Both the position numbers and the translations under genes were made by a program. Source: Dehalococcoidia bacterium (lineage in GTDB: Bacteria; Chloroflexota; Dehalococcoidia; SHYB01). Taken from it: a stretch of 42,433 nucleotides of DNA. Positions 17,874-25,100 of the stretch are shown here, one piece after another (position 1 is the first letter of the stretch; every line of letters starts with the position of its first letter). The stretch covers positions 1-42,433 of the forward strand of contig SHYB01000017.1 of NCBI GenBank assembly GCA_009693015.1, in the 5' to 3' direction. The notes beneath the pieces are model-generated. The model did no database searches, had not been told where the DNA came from, and saw only the letters and a list, made by a program, of their open reading frames with translations.

Positions 17874-17932
17874 TATCAACGATTGTCACTGGTACGCGGC
17901 AGCGCCCTCCATTTCCCCTCCCGCCCCGCCTT

Positions 17933-17941
17933 TGCTACACT
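17933..17941 (+). promoter_or_regulatory. Extended -10 promoter element for the epimerase/MFS pair
   Basis: TGCTACACT (TGn plus TACACT) lies about 28 bases upstream of the ATG at 17969. A consensus -35 is not clear. Confidence 0.4.
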
Positions 17942-17968
17942 GGCGTCGCACACCCCCTGGGAGCCGCC

Positions 17969-18919
17969 ATGCGACGCATCGCTGTCACCGGCGTGTCCGG
18001 CTACATCGGCACGCTGCTCGCCCGCCGCCTTTCCGCCCACCCGGACGTGGAGGCTGTCGTCGGCATTGACTCCCGCTCCCCCCGCGACCCGCCCCCCAAG
18101 CTGCGTTTCTACATGCGTGACGTCACCGGCCCCTTGCACGACCTTTTCGTCGCCGAGCGAATTGACGCCGCCGTCCACCTCGCCTTCGTCGTCCGCCCGC
18201 GACGCCAGGAACGCGAGGCGCAGCGCATCAACGTCGAGGGCACGCGCAACTTCCTCCACGCCTGCCTGGAGGCCGGGACACCGCGCATCGTCTACTTCGG
18301 CAGCGCCGCCGCCTACGGCGCCCACGCCGATAACCCCGTGCCGCTGACGGAGGAGCATCCGCTGCGGCCCAACCCTGGCTTCCGCTATGCCGTGGACAAG
18401 GCCGCCACGGACGAGATGATGCAGGAGTACGCCCGCGCGCACACGAATGCCTGCGTGACCATCCTCCGCGGCTGCCCTGTCCTCGGCCCCGGCGGCGCGC
18501 GAGCCGTCGGCGCCAAGATATTCCAGCCCGTGATGCTCAAGCTCGCCGCCCGCAACCCCGCCGTGCAGTTCGTCCACGAAGACGACGTCGCCGCCATCCT
18601 CACCGCCGTGCTGGAGCGGCCCGCGCCCGGCGTGTACAACGTCGCCGGCGACGGCTACCTCCGCTACACCGATCTTGCCCGCCTCGCGCGCCGCCGCATG
18701 CTCTCCGTGCCCCGGTGGGCGTTAGGCGCGGCCATGAGCGCCGGCTGGCGACTGCGCTTGCAAAGCCAATCGCCTCCCACCGGCCTCGATTTCATCGCCT
18801 ACCCCTGGGTCGTCGCCAACGCCAAGCTCAAAGACGCCACCGGCTACCGCTACCGCTACACCACCCAAGAAGCCGTGCAGGCCTATCTCCAATCGCTCCG
18901 TCCCCAGCCCAACCGCTGA
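17969..18919 (+). CDS. NAD-dependent epimerase/dehydratase (extended SDR)
   Basis: I start at the ATG at 17969, where the sequence begins MRRIAVTGVSGYIGTLLARR. The frame is open for another 218 codons upstream but only through the repeat and the previous gene's shadow. The 316-residue product has the Rossmann motif G8-x2-G11-x2-G14. The catalytic residues are S112 (FGSAAAYG) and Y140/K144 (YAVDK). These fit extended SDR enzymes acting on nucleotide sugars or similar substrates. The substrate is not evident. The MFS gene begins 21 bases later and is probably cotranscribed. Confidence 0.88.
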   Translation: MRRIAVTGVSGYIGTLLARRLSAHPDVEAVVGIDSRSPRDPPPKLRFYMRDVTGPLHDLFVAERIDAAVHLAFVVRPRRQEREAQRINVEGTRNFLHACLEAGTPRIVYFGSAAAYGAHADNPVPLTEEHPLRPNPGFRYAVDKAATDEMMQEYARAHTNACVTILRGCPVLGPGGARAVGAKIFQPVMLKLAARNPAVQFVHEDDVAAILTAVLERPAPGVYNVAGDGYLRYTDLARLARRRMLSVPRWALGAAMSAGWRLRLQSQSPPTGLDFIAYPWVVANAKLKDATGYRYRYTTQEAVQAYLQSLRPQPNR

Positions 18920-18940
18920 CCTCTTCCCGGTGACAATCGC

Positions 18941-20407
18941 ATGACATCCCCCGCTGCTCCCGGATTCGACCGGCGCTGGCTCATCCTCGGCGTCACCTCC
19001 CTGGGCACGTTCATGTCCATCCTGGACACCACCATCCTCAACGTCGCCCTGCCTAACATCCTGCGCGACTTCAACGCCGACCTCAAAGAGGGGCATCTCA
19101 TCCTGTCCGTGTACCTTTTGGCCCTGGCGCTGGTCATCCCCCTCTCCGGCTACTGCACTGACCGCTTCGGAATGAAGCGCACCTACATGGTCACGCTGTT
19201 TGCCTTCACCGCAGGCTCGGCCCTCTGCGGCTTCTCCTGGAATGAAGGCAGCCTCATTAGCTTCCGCGCCTTGCAAGGCCTGGGCGGCGGCATGCTTCAG
19301 CCCATCAGCATGGCCCTCGTTTACACCATCATCACCCCCCTCGAGCGCGGGCGGTTCATGCCCGTCCTTGGCCTGCCCTTGCTCCTCGCCCCCATCCTCG
19401 GCCCCACCATCGGCGGCTACATGGTGGACTACGCCTCCTGGCGCTGGATATTCTTCCTCAACCTTCCCGTCGGCATCATCAACCTTGGTCTCGCCTGGTT
19501 CTTCCTCAAAGAGAGCCCCCGCAAGACCGGCATTGGCCTGGACGTCAAAGGACTGGCCCTGGCGACCCTGGCATTCCCCGCGTTGCTCATCGGCCTCAGC
19601 CTGGGCCAGCGCTCCTCGTGGCTCGCCCCGCTGGTGCTCGGCCTCTTCGCCTTCGCCGTGCCCGCCATCGTCCTCCTCTTCATTGTGGAGTCCCGGCAGG
19701 CGGCGCCGCTGCTCCGCGTTCAGCTCTTCAAGGCACGCATGTTCACCTTGGGCATGGCCATGCAGTTCACCGGCCAGTTTTCCCTCTTTGGGCTGCAATT
19801 CCTCATGCCCCTCTACTTCCAGACCGGCTACGGCCTCTCCGCCTCCCACACTGGCCTGCTGCTCCTCCCCGCAGGAATCGCCGCCTTCATCGCCGTCAAC
19901 TTCACCGGCCGATACTACAATCGTTTCGGCCCCAAGGTTTTCACCTTCGCCGGCTCCGTCATGCTCATGGGCGTGACCCTGGCGTTCGGCATGCTCAGGC
20001 CCTCCACCCCCACATTCGTCCTCGGCATCCTCGCCACCGCCCGCGGCCTGGCCATGGGCCTCACCATGCTCTCCATCCAGACCGCCATGTTCAACGCCAT
20101 CCCCCGCGACTCTGTCACACGAGCCACCGTCCTCACGCAAATGGGCTTCCGCATCTTCGGTTCCATGAGCGTGGCCCTGCTCACCACCAGCCTCGCCGTC
20201 AGCCTCACCGCCCACGGCGCGCCCGCGGGCTCATCCATCGTCGAAGGCACCGCGCCCACCGCCTTTGTCTTCGATGCCTTCCGCGATACCTTCCTCGCCC
20301 TCTCCGCCCTTGCCGTCGCCGGCGCCTGCCTCTCCCTCTTCATCCGCGACAAAGCCCTCGACGATCAGCGCGCCGCCAGGGCTAAGCCTGCCGTGGACAG
20401 CGGCTGA
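18941..20407 (+). CDS. DHA2-family MFS efflux transporter (EmrB/QacA type)
   Basis: This 488-residue membrane protein has about 14 predicted helices. The N-terminus SLGTFMSILDTTILNVALP contains the LDxTxxNVALP signature of DHA2 drug:H+ antiporters. SGYCTDRFGMKRTYM is the loop 2-3 motif A, and the 'LGPTIGGYMVDYASWRWIFF' region corresponds to motif C and the following helix. It likely exports hydrophobic compounds at the expense of the proton gradient. It lies just after the SDR gene. The substrate is unknown. No regulator gene (TetR or MarR) adjoins it. The length and motifs look intact. Confidence 0.9.
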   Translation: MTSPAAPGFDRRWLILGVTSLGTFMSILDTTILNVALPNILRDFNADLKEGHLILSVYLLALALVIPLSGYCTDRFGMKRTYMVTLFAFTAGSALCGFSWNEGSLISFRALQGLGGGMLQPISMALVYTIITPLERGRFMPVLGLPLLLAPILGPTIGGYMVDYASWRWIFFLNLPVGIINLGLAWFFLKESPRKTGIGLDVKGLALATLAFPALLIGLSLGQRSSWLAPLVLGLFAFAVPAIVLLFIVESRQAAPLLRVQLFKARMFTLGMAMQFTGQFSLFGLQFLMPLYFQTGYGLSASHTGLLLLPAGIAAFIAVNFTGRYYNRFGPKVFTFAGSVMLMGVTLAFGMLRPSTPTFVLGILATARGLAMGLTMLSIQTAMFNAIPRDSVTRATVLTQMGFRIFGSMSVALLTTSLAVSLTAHGAPAGSSIVEGTAPTAFVFDAFRDTFLALSALAVAGACLSLFIRDKALDDQRAARAKPAVDSG

Positions 20408-20500
20408 ACCACGTCCGCCCGCGCTTGACTGTGTTCCCGTTCGCCCTGAGGGCGAGCGAAGCGCGTTCCATAGCGGCAGCGCTTCCCTTACCCCGCTCCC

Positions 20501-20698
20501 TCATACGCCTCCCGCGTCCATCCGCACTGGCCCTATCTCTCCCAGCCTGGTCATCAGGTAATCGAGCGTCTTCCGCAGGTGCGCCGGCTTCCTCGCGAAC
20601 TTGTCATCAACACTTTCCACATGGCACGAATGCCATTGGTTCGTGTTGGCGAATTGACGGCCGCAATTGGGGGGCATCCATCCCGCCGATCGCGCCAT
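20501..20698 (-). pseudogene. Truncated DUF5655-like protein remnant
   Basis: Sixty-five codons on the minus strand read CGRQFANTNQWHSC, then FARKPAHLRKTLDYLMTRLG and EIGPVRMDAGGV-stop. This resembles, from memory, the N-terminal half of DUF5655-type proteins, which open with a CxxCGRxFA..NQxHSC segment and a GKP..LR..(F/Y)D.L...GPV segment. The usual continuation after the 'GPVRV-D/A' point is missing, replaced by an abrupt stop, and the first cysteine of the CxxC is Pro. I therefore call it a 3'-truncated remnant. The rest of 20408-20719 has no gene; 20450-20465 contains a fragment of a GAGGGCGAGCGAAG-type repeat. Confidence 0.45.
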
Positions 20699-20719
20699 CC
20701 TTGCTCCGCTTTCCCAGTC

Positions 20720-21487
20720 CTACTCCTGCTCCTCGAAAAAGCGCAGCACCGCCTCGTTGAACACCTCCGGCTGCTCAAAATACACCGAATGCCCCGCCTG
20801 CGGCACCCGCACCAGCCGCGCGTTGGGGAACAGCCGGTACGCCTCCTCCACCGCATGCGGCGGCGCGATCCTGTCCTCCTCCCCCACAATGAACAGCGCC
20901 GGCGTCGTGATCCCCGCGATCTCCTCCGGACGCGCCCCCGTGGCATTGTCCCGCCACAGAAACCTCTTCGGGCGCGCCGGGTTCCGCGACCGTATCAGCT
21001 TGAACAGATACCCCATCTGCGGCCGCTCCTCCCACACCCGCGCCGCCAGCGCCGCCTCCAGCCGGTCCTCCGGCAGGCTCGCCCGCACCTCCTGCCGCAT
21101 CCTGTCCAGCGTCTCCGTGCGAATGTTCGCCAGCGTCGCCGAAAACACCATCGCCCGCAGCCGGTCGCCGTGCCGCCGCGCGAAGTTCAACACCGTGCGC
21201 CCGCCCATGGACTGCCCTACGAGGAACGCCTCGCTCTCCCCCAGATATTCCAGCAGCGCCGCTACGTCATCGGCGAACGCCTCCGCCCCCGCCGCCTCCG
21301 GCGGCAAGTGCGATTCGCCGAAGCCCCGCTGGTCCAGCGTGATGCACCGGTATCGACGCGAAAACACCGGCGCCTGCTGCCACCAGCTCATGTGGTTCCC
21401 CCCCACACCGTGGCACAGCACCACCGCCGGCCCCCTGCCCGCGCTCTCGTAGTGCAGCTCCACCCCGTTCACCCGCGCCTTCGGCAT
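20720..21487 (-). CDS. Alpha/beta-fold hydrolase
   Basis: This 255-residue protein starts at the ATG at 21487 (MPKARVNGVELHYESAG), with GGAGG upstream. The open frame continues further upstream only through promoter sequence. The catalytic triad is visible: nucleophile S93 in GQSMGG, acid D205 in VGEEDRIAPP and H233 in QAGHSVYF. HGVGGNHMSWW supplies the oxyanion-hole region. The pattern suits esterase, lactonase or haloperoxidase-like members; the substrate is unknown. Its promoter is almost identical to that of the next upstream gene. Confidence 0.88.
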   Translation of the reverse strand: MPKARVNGVELHYESAGRGPAVVLCHGVGGNHMSWWQQAPVFSRRYRCITLDQRGFGESHLPPEAAGAEAFADDVAALLEYLGESEAFLVGQSMGGRTVLNFARRHGDRLRAMVFSATLANIRTETLDRMRQEVRASLPEDRLEAALAARVWEERPQMGYLFKLIRSRNPARPKRFLWRDNATGARPEEIAGITTPALFIVGEEDRIAPPHAVEEAYRLFPNARLVRVPQAGHSVYFEQPEVFNEAVLRFFEEQE

Positions 21488-21551
21488 CCCCGCCACTCCT
21501 CCCTCGCCGCGCTTGTCTCCCGTGGCTGCGCCCGTCCCCCCTATGGCCGCG

Positions 21552-21580
21552 ATAATGTCACGCCGCCTGGGGCCTGTCAA
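21552..21580 (-). promoter_or_regulatory. Promoter of the alpha/beta hydrolase gene (duplicated module, copy 1)
   Basis: On the minus strand TTGACA (21580-21575), 17 bases and CATTAT (21557-21552). The spacer shares CCAGGCGGCGTG-like sequence with the promoter at 22698-22726. Confidence 0.75.
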
Positions 21581-21641
21581 AGCCTTTCCCCACTAGAAGT
21601 CCGCTCAAGACACGCAAGGTCAAAGACGGCATGCAGGGCGC

Positions 21642-22604
21642 CTATTCCGCAACCGCCGGCAGCACCTTCGATGCGAACCACTCCATGCCGCGCATCATGT
21701 CGGCCGCCTCGCTCCAATCGAACCTGAGATGAAAATGGTTGAACCCTGCCTTGCGGTATCCCAGAACGAGTGCCCTGGCTTCCTCCACCGTCTGCACCGG
21801 CGCTCTCTGGATTGGATGGATTGGATGCTCTGCCGGATTGCTCCTCGTCCGGGGCGGCCGTGAGCGGTCCAGAGGACCGATATCGATCCAGAACGCGAAA
21901 TCCAAGAGAGCAGGATCGCGTCCTGCCGCTTCTGCATGTTCTTTGATCCACAAGATATCGCGCGCAAGACTATCGAGCGAGTCTGCATTCTTGCTGGTGT
22001 CTGAGGGACACCAGCCGTCCCCCATCTCAACGGTGCGCCGCAGGGGGGCCCGTCCCCCACCGCCGATCCATAGGGGAACATGAGGTTTTTGCACGCACTT
22101 GGGTGCGAAGACAATGTCCGAAAAGGCCGCATATTTGCCTGCGAAGACTGGCTTCTCCTCCGTCCAGAGAACTTTCATTGCACGCAGGTACTCATCGGTG
22201 ATTGCCCCGCGCTCTTCGAACGGCACCCCAAGAGCCGCAAATTCTCCCCGCGCCCAGCCTACGCCCGTGCCCGCGACAAGGCGTCCCTTTGAAATCACGT
22301 CCAGGGTGGAAATGAGCTTGGCCGCCAACACCGGCGGTCGGTAGGGGACGACAAGAACGTTGAATATCAGGCGGGCGCGACTCGTGAGCGTCGCGAGATG
22401 TGAGGCCAGCACGAAATTATCGTAATAGACCACGGGCCCGTTGGGGACGCCGGATACCATCGGTCTTACAATGTGCTCACCGAATGAAATGTCGAACCCC
22501 AAAGAGTCTGCCAGCCGTGCCGCCACGCCGATCTCATCAACGCTCTTCCAGCGGTCATACGGCGGCAGGAAAACACTGAACGTCATCGGCTTGCTGGCTT
22601 GCAT
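21642..22604 (-). CDS. LLM-class (luciferase-like) F420-dependent oxidoreductase
   Basis: This 320-residue protein starts at the ATG at 22604 with GAGAAGGG upstream; another in-frame start at 22631 is less well supported. The TIM-barrel luciferase-like pattern is clear: SLGFDISFGEHIVRP, NVLVVPYRPPVLAAKLIST, 'DVISKGRLVAGTGVGWARGE' and HVPLWIGGGGRAPLRR. The 'GTGVGW..GE' region and overall layout resemble Rv2161c-type F420-dependent members, though FMN use cannot be excluded. It has its own promoter, a near copy of the one driving the following hydrolase. Base composition looks slightly less GC-extreme than its neighbours. The substrate is unknown. Confidence 0.88.
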   Translation of the reverse strand: MQASKPMTFSVFLPPYDRWKSVDEIGVAARLADSLGFDISFGEHIVRPMVSGVPNGPVVYYDNFVLASHLATLTSRARLIFNVLVVPYRPPVLAAKLISTLDVISKGRLVAGTGVGWARGEFAALGVPFEERGAITDEYLRAMKVLWTEEKPVFAGKYAAFSDIVFAPKCVQKPHVPLWIGGGGRAPLRRTVEMGDGWCPSDTSKNADSLDSLARDILWIKEHAEAAGRDPALLDFAFWIDIGPLDRSRPPRTRSNPAEHPIHPIQRAPVQTVEEARALVLGYRKAGFNHFHLRFDWSEAADMMRGMEWFASKVLPAVAE

Positions 22605-22697
22605 GACCCTTCTCCCGTGAAAATCCACCACATTGTAAGGGGTGACAGAGGCATGCCCGCGACATCCTCCCCCGCCGCGCCTGTCCCCCTAGCCGCG

Positions 22698-22726
22698 ATA
22701 ATGGCACGCCGCCTGTGGGCTGTCAA
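22698..22726 (-). promoter_or_regulatory. Promoter of the LLM oxidoreductase gene (duplicated module, copy 2)
   Basis: On the minus strand TTGACA (22726-22721), 17 bases and CATTAT (22703-22698). Identity with copy 1 (21552-21580) extends beyond the promoter boxes on both sides, covering roughly 55-80 bases. Confidence 0.75.
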
Positions 22727-22778
22727 AGGCTTCTGCCACGTTGACGCCGCCCCGTAGCCACGCTAGCGTAGCCCTGCC

Positions 22779-23528
22779 ATGCGCGTGCACGCCGTCACCC
22801 ACTTCGCCCAGCTCCGCGGGCTCGACCTCTCCCCCTATCGCCTCGTCATCATGGACGTCGTGCGCGCCTCCACCACCATCGCCCACGCCCTAGCCCACGG
22901 CGCCGCCGCCATCGTCCCCCTCGGCGATCCCGCCGCCGCCATCGCCATGCGTGACGCCTCGCCGGGCCGCGTCCTTGCCGGCGGCGAGCGCGGCGGCCTC
23001 CCCGTGCCTGGCTTCGACCTCGGCAACTCCCCCCGCGAGTATACCGAGGCCAGAGTCGCGGGCAAACGCATCACCTTCAGCACCACCAACGGCACCTTCG
23101 CCATCCTCGCCTGCCACGGCGCGCGCGAAACCATCATCGCCGCGCTCGTCAATCTCGATGCCGTCGCCCGCCGCCTGCTTGCCGGCGACCCCCTGCCTGC
23201 CGGCGGCCCCGTCCTTGCTGGCGGCGATAACGTCCTGCTCGTCCCCGTGGGCCGCCTCGGCGCGCCCGTCCTCGACGATTCCCTCGCAGCCGGCGTCCTC
23301 GCCTCCCGCCTTGCCGCCGCGGGCGCGCACCTCACCGATGCCGCGCAATCCTTGCTCGCGGACGCCGCCCCCTGGCATGGCCGCGAGCTCGATGCGCTGC
23401 GTACCTCACCCTCCGGCCTGGCGCTCATCGCCGCCGGCCTCGGCGACGATCTCCCCGTCTGCGCCCGCGTCAGCACCCTCCAGGTCGTGCCCCTCCTCCG
23501 CAACGGTGAAATCCGCCCCGCCTCCTAG
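22779..23528 (+). CDS. 2-phosphosulfolactate phosphatase family protein (ComB-like)
   Basis: This 249-residue protein matches ComB: VIMDVVRASTTIAHALAHGA, LAGGERGGLPVPGFDLGNSP and ITFSTTNGTFAI are the D-x-x-R-A-(S/T)-T-T, GER-GFD-GNSP and TTNGT signatures. In methanogens ComB makes sulfolactate for coenzyme M; in other bacteria the family is widespread without that pathway, so the true substrate is uncertain. Start is the ATG at 22779. A TTGACG at 22741-22746 may be a -35 box, with a poor -10, which would give a very short leader. The next gene is separated by a family A repeat. Confidence 0.82.
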   Translation: MRVHAVTHFAQLRGLDLSPYRLVIMDVVRASTTIAHALAHGAAAIVPLGDPAAAIAMRDASPGRVLAGGERGGLPVPGFDLGNSPREYTEARVAGKRITFSTTNGTFAILACHGARETIIAALVNLDAVARRLLAGDPLPAGGPVLAGGDNVLLVPVGRLGAPVLDDSLAAGVLASRLAAAGAHLTDAAQSLLADAAPWHGRELDALRTSPSGLALIAAGLGDDLPVCARVSTLQVVPLLRNGEIRPAS

Positions 23529-23567
23529 CCTCGTGCAGAGCCACGAGCACGACAGCCTCCAGTTCTG

Positions 23568-23700
23568 GGATGTGTCCAGAGAGGGGCAACGCCCCTCTTT
23601 GGCAGAGGGCGCGGGGCTTGAGCCTGTCCTGAGCTTGTCGAAGGATGCCCCCGAATCCTCCCATAACATTATGTGGGCGGGCGGGTGGGAGCAACGAGGC
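23568..23700 (+). repeat. Interspersed two-hairpin repeat (family A), copy 2, with inserted repeat-like sequence in its loop
   Basis: GGATGTGTCCAGAGAGGGG opens the copy and GGGCGGGCGGGTGGGAGCAA closes it. Hairpin 1 is GAGAGGGGCAACGCCCCTCTTT. Hairpin 2 keeps the stem halves (CGGGG near 23612 and CCCCG near 23649), but its loop is enlarged and contains TCCTGAGCTTGTCGAAGGA, a separate widespread bacterial repeat motif. The remaining bases to 23842 include a weak palindromic stretch and no gene. Confidence 0.75.
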
Positions 23701-23842
23701 TTGCTGCAATGTGAGCGGCAGCATTCCCCACGCGGGACGGCGTCTGCCCCGCCATCCCACATGCAGCGGACGAGTACGCCTCCTAGCCAGCGCTCCCCCG
23801 GCGCTTTACTATGGAGCGTGGCATGACCCCTTGGAGCCTTGC

Positions 23843-24229
23843 ATGACCTGGTTCAACGTCCTGCTCGTCGCAGTGGGCGGCTCCACCGGGGCCGTCTGCC
23901 GCTACGCCGTGGGCCTCTGGATGCCGCGCATCGCCGGCACGGCTGCATTCCCCTGGGCCACCGTCGCTGTAAATATGTCGGGCTGCCTTGCCATCGGTCT
24001 GATCCTCGGCCTTTCCGAGCACCGCCACATCGCCGGTTCCGGCGTCCGCCTCATCGCCGTCATCGGCTTCCTCGGCGGCTTCACCACCTTCAGCGCCTTC
24101 GGCTATGAGACCCTGATCCTCCTGCGGGAAGGCCGCAACGGCGCGGCCCTGGCCAACATCACCCTCCAGCCCGCCTTCGGCCTTGCTGCCGCCGCCCTCG
24201 GCTGGTGGCTCTCCCGTCTGGGCCAGTGA
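23843..24229 (+). CDS. crcB: Fluoride-specific channel CrcB/Fluc
   Basis: This 128-residue, four-helix membrane protein forms dual-topology dimers that expel fluoride. The signatures are GGSTGAVCRYAVGLW near the N-terminus, VNMSGC in helix 2 and GFLGGFTTFSAF in helix 3, the last holding the phenylalanines and the Na+-site region of Fluc channels. Start is the ATG at 23843; the upstream open frame runs through repeat sequence. I see no fluoride riboswitch in the leader. A possible -10 (TACTAT, 23807-23812) precedes it. It is followed by hairpins at 24316-24413. Confidence 0.92.
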   Translation: MTWFNVLLVAVGGSTGAVCRYAVGLWMPRIAGTAAFPWATVAVNMSGCLAIGLILGLSEHRHIAGSGVRLIAVIGFLGGFTTFSAFGYETLILLREGRNGAALANITLQPAFGLAAAALGWWLSRLGQ

Positions 24230-24315
24230 CCCCACGGCACTGCGGGGCATCTGAGCACCTCTTCCTGCAAGACCTGCAAGAAGAGTACCCCGTGTCTTTC
24301 CAGACAACCCTCATA

Positions 24316-24359
24316 TATGAAACTGGCGGGGTGGTTTTTACCACCCCGCCAGTTTCATA
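24316..24359. terminator. Perfect 20-bp inverted repeat, likely terminator
   Basis: TATGAAACTGGCGGGGTGGT (24316-24335) is exactly complementary to 24340-24359, with loop TTTT. It lies between convergent genes crcB and the selenoprotein gene. The flanks lack a long T-tract, so termination is inferred from stem strength and position. Confidence 0.6.
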
Positions 24360-24381
24360 GTGAAAGTTCTTTGGGAGGGCC

Positions 24382-24413
24382 TGGGAACCCTTTCTTCCAA
24401 GAAACGGTTCCCA
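24382..24413 (-). terminator. Second hairpin, likely terminator of the selenoprotein transcript
   Basis: TGGGAACC pairs with GGTTCCCA and, inside a C/C mismatch, TTTCTT pairs with AAGAAA. It lies 23 bases after the selenoprotein stop on the minus strand. Confidence 0.5.
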
Positions 24414-24436
24414 GATATCCTGCCGTAGCGTGCCGG

Positions 24437-24985
24437 CTACTTGCCCAGCAAGATATGCAGCACCTGATCCAGCGCTGCCACGGCGCGTTCCTTCACCTGC
24501 TCCGGCGTCAGGCTCCCCATCGGGTGCGGCACCGCCACGAACCGGTACTCCGGGATGCCCTGGATGCGCGCCATGCTCTTCGCCGTCGGCCTGAAGGGCT
24601 CGGTGCAGATCACCGCCGCGGGAATCCCCTGCTTCTCGAACGTGATTCCGTCGAACAAACTGCTCGACGAGCAAGAGCCTCAGTCGCCTATCGCAATGAT
24701 GACAGCGTCCGCCTGCGCCGCCAGGTCCGCCACGGTCTCTTCGGGACATGGGCGCGAGACGTCCGTCTTGTAGCGCCGCACCACCGAGGCCAGCTCATAG
24801 CGCTGCGAGATCAGCTTCTCGATCTCATCCAGCACCCCTGCGGCGTTCCGCTTATGGTTGTCCAGCAGCCCCAGGCGCAGGCCGTTCAGGCTCTCCGGCC
24901 GGGGCGCCAGCCGTGCGTATACCGCCGCCGGCGGTGCTGTGGGGTCTAGCACCGTTGTCATCATGCGCGTCGCCTCAATGGTCAT
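24437..24985 (-). CDS. UGSC-family selenoprotein (in-frame TGA read as selenocysteine)
   Basis: One frame runs from the ATG at 24985 (GAGGAGG upstream) to the stop at 24437, interrupted only by TGA at 24682-24680. Reading TGA as selenocysteine gives 182 residues with the motif G-D-U102-G-S-C105. The upstream half has VLDPTAPPAAVYARLAP, GLRLGLLDNHKRNA and SRPCPEETVADLAA; the downstream half has EKQGIPAAVICTEPF and YRFVAVPHPMGSLT. Together these match, from memory, the UGSC family of (seleno)proteins, in which the U position is Sec or Cys. Both halves are needed for the family pattern and neither is degraded, which argues against a nonsense mutation. A SECIS-like hairpin follows the TGA. The U-x-x-C pair suggests a redox role, but the reaction is unknown. 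It lies 115 bases after an acyl-CoA synthetase alpha gene, probably cotranscribed. Confidence 0.85.
24649..24682 (-). promoter_or_regulatory. Candidate bacterial SECIS element
   Basis: Counting from the UGA (24682-24680), ten bases lead to CGUCGA (24669-24664), which pairs perfectly with UCGACG (24654-24649) around loop GCAGUUUGU. The apical loop starts 16 bases after the UGA with a G, which fits the bacterial SECIS model as I recall it (loop 16-37 bases away, G in the first two loop positions). A competing 5-bp hairpin UGCUC/GAGCA is possible. Confidence 0.6.
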
Positions 24986-25100
24986 GCAGCCTCCTCTGGC
25001 GTCATGCTCTCCGCCTCCGCGTGCCGTGCTTGCGTCATTCTACTCCTGGTGGCTAGGCTGCCTCTGCCCTGTTGCGCTAGAGGCAATATGTCGCCGCCGG

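Noticed and set aside
17315-17968. Upstream extension of the epimerase frame
   Set aside because: It passes through the previous gene's shadow and the family A repeat; the Rossmann start MRRIAVTG is at 17969.
18722-20215. Open frame of about 497 codons on the minus strand opposite the MFS gene
   Set aside because: Its translation is an implausible Gly/Glu/Asp/His-rich string and its position mirrors the MFS coding strand exactly.
23701-23842. Fluoride riboswitch upstream of crcB
   Set aside because: I looked for the conserved crcB riboswitch core and did not see it; the region holds repeat-derived palindromes instead.
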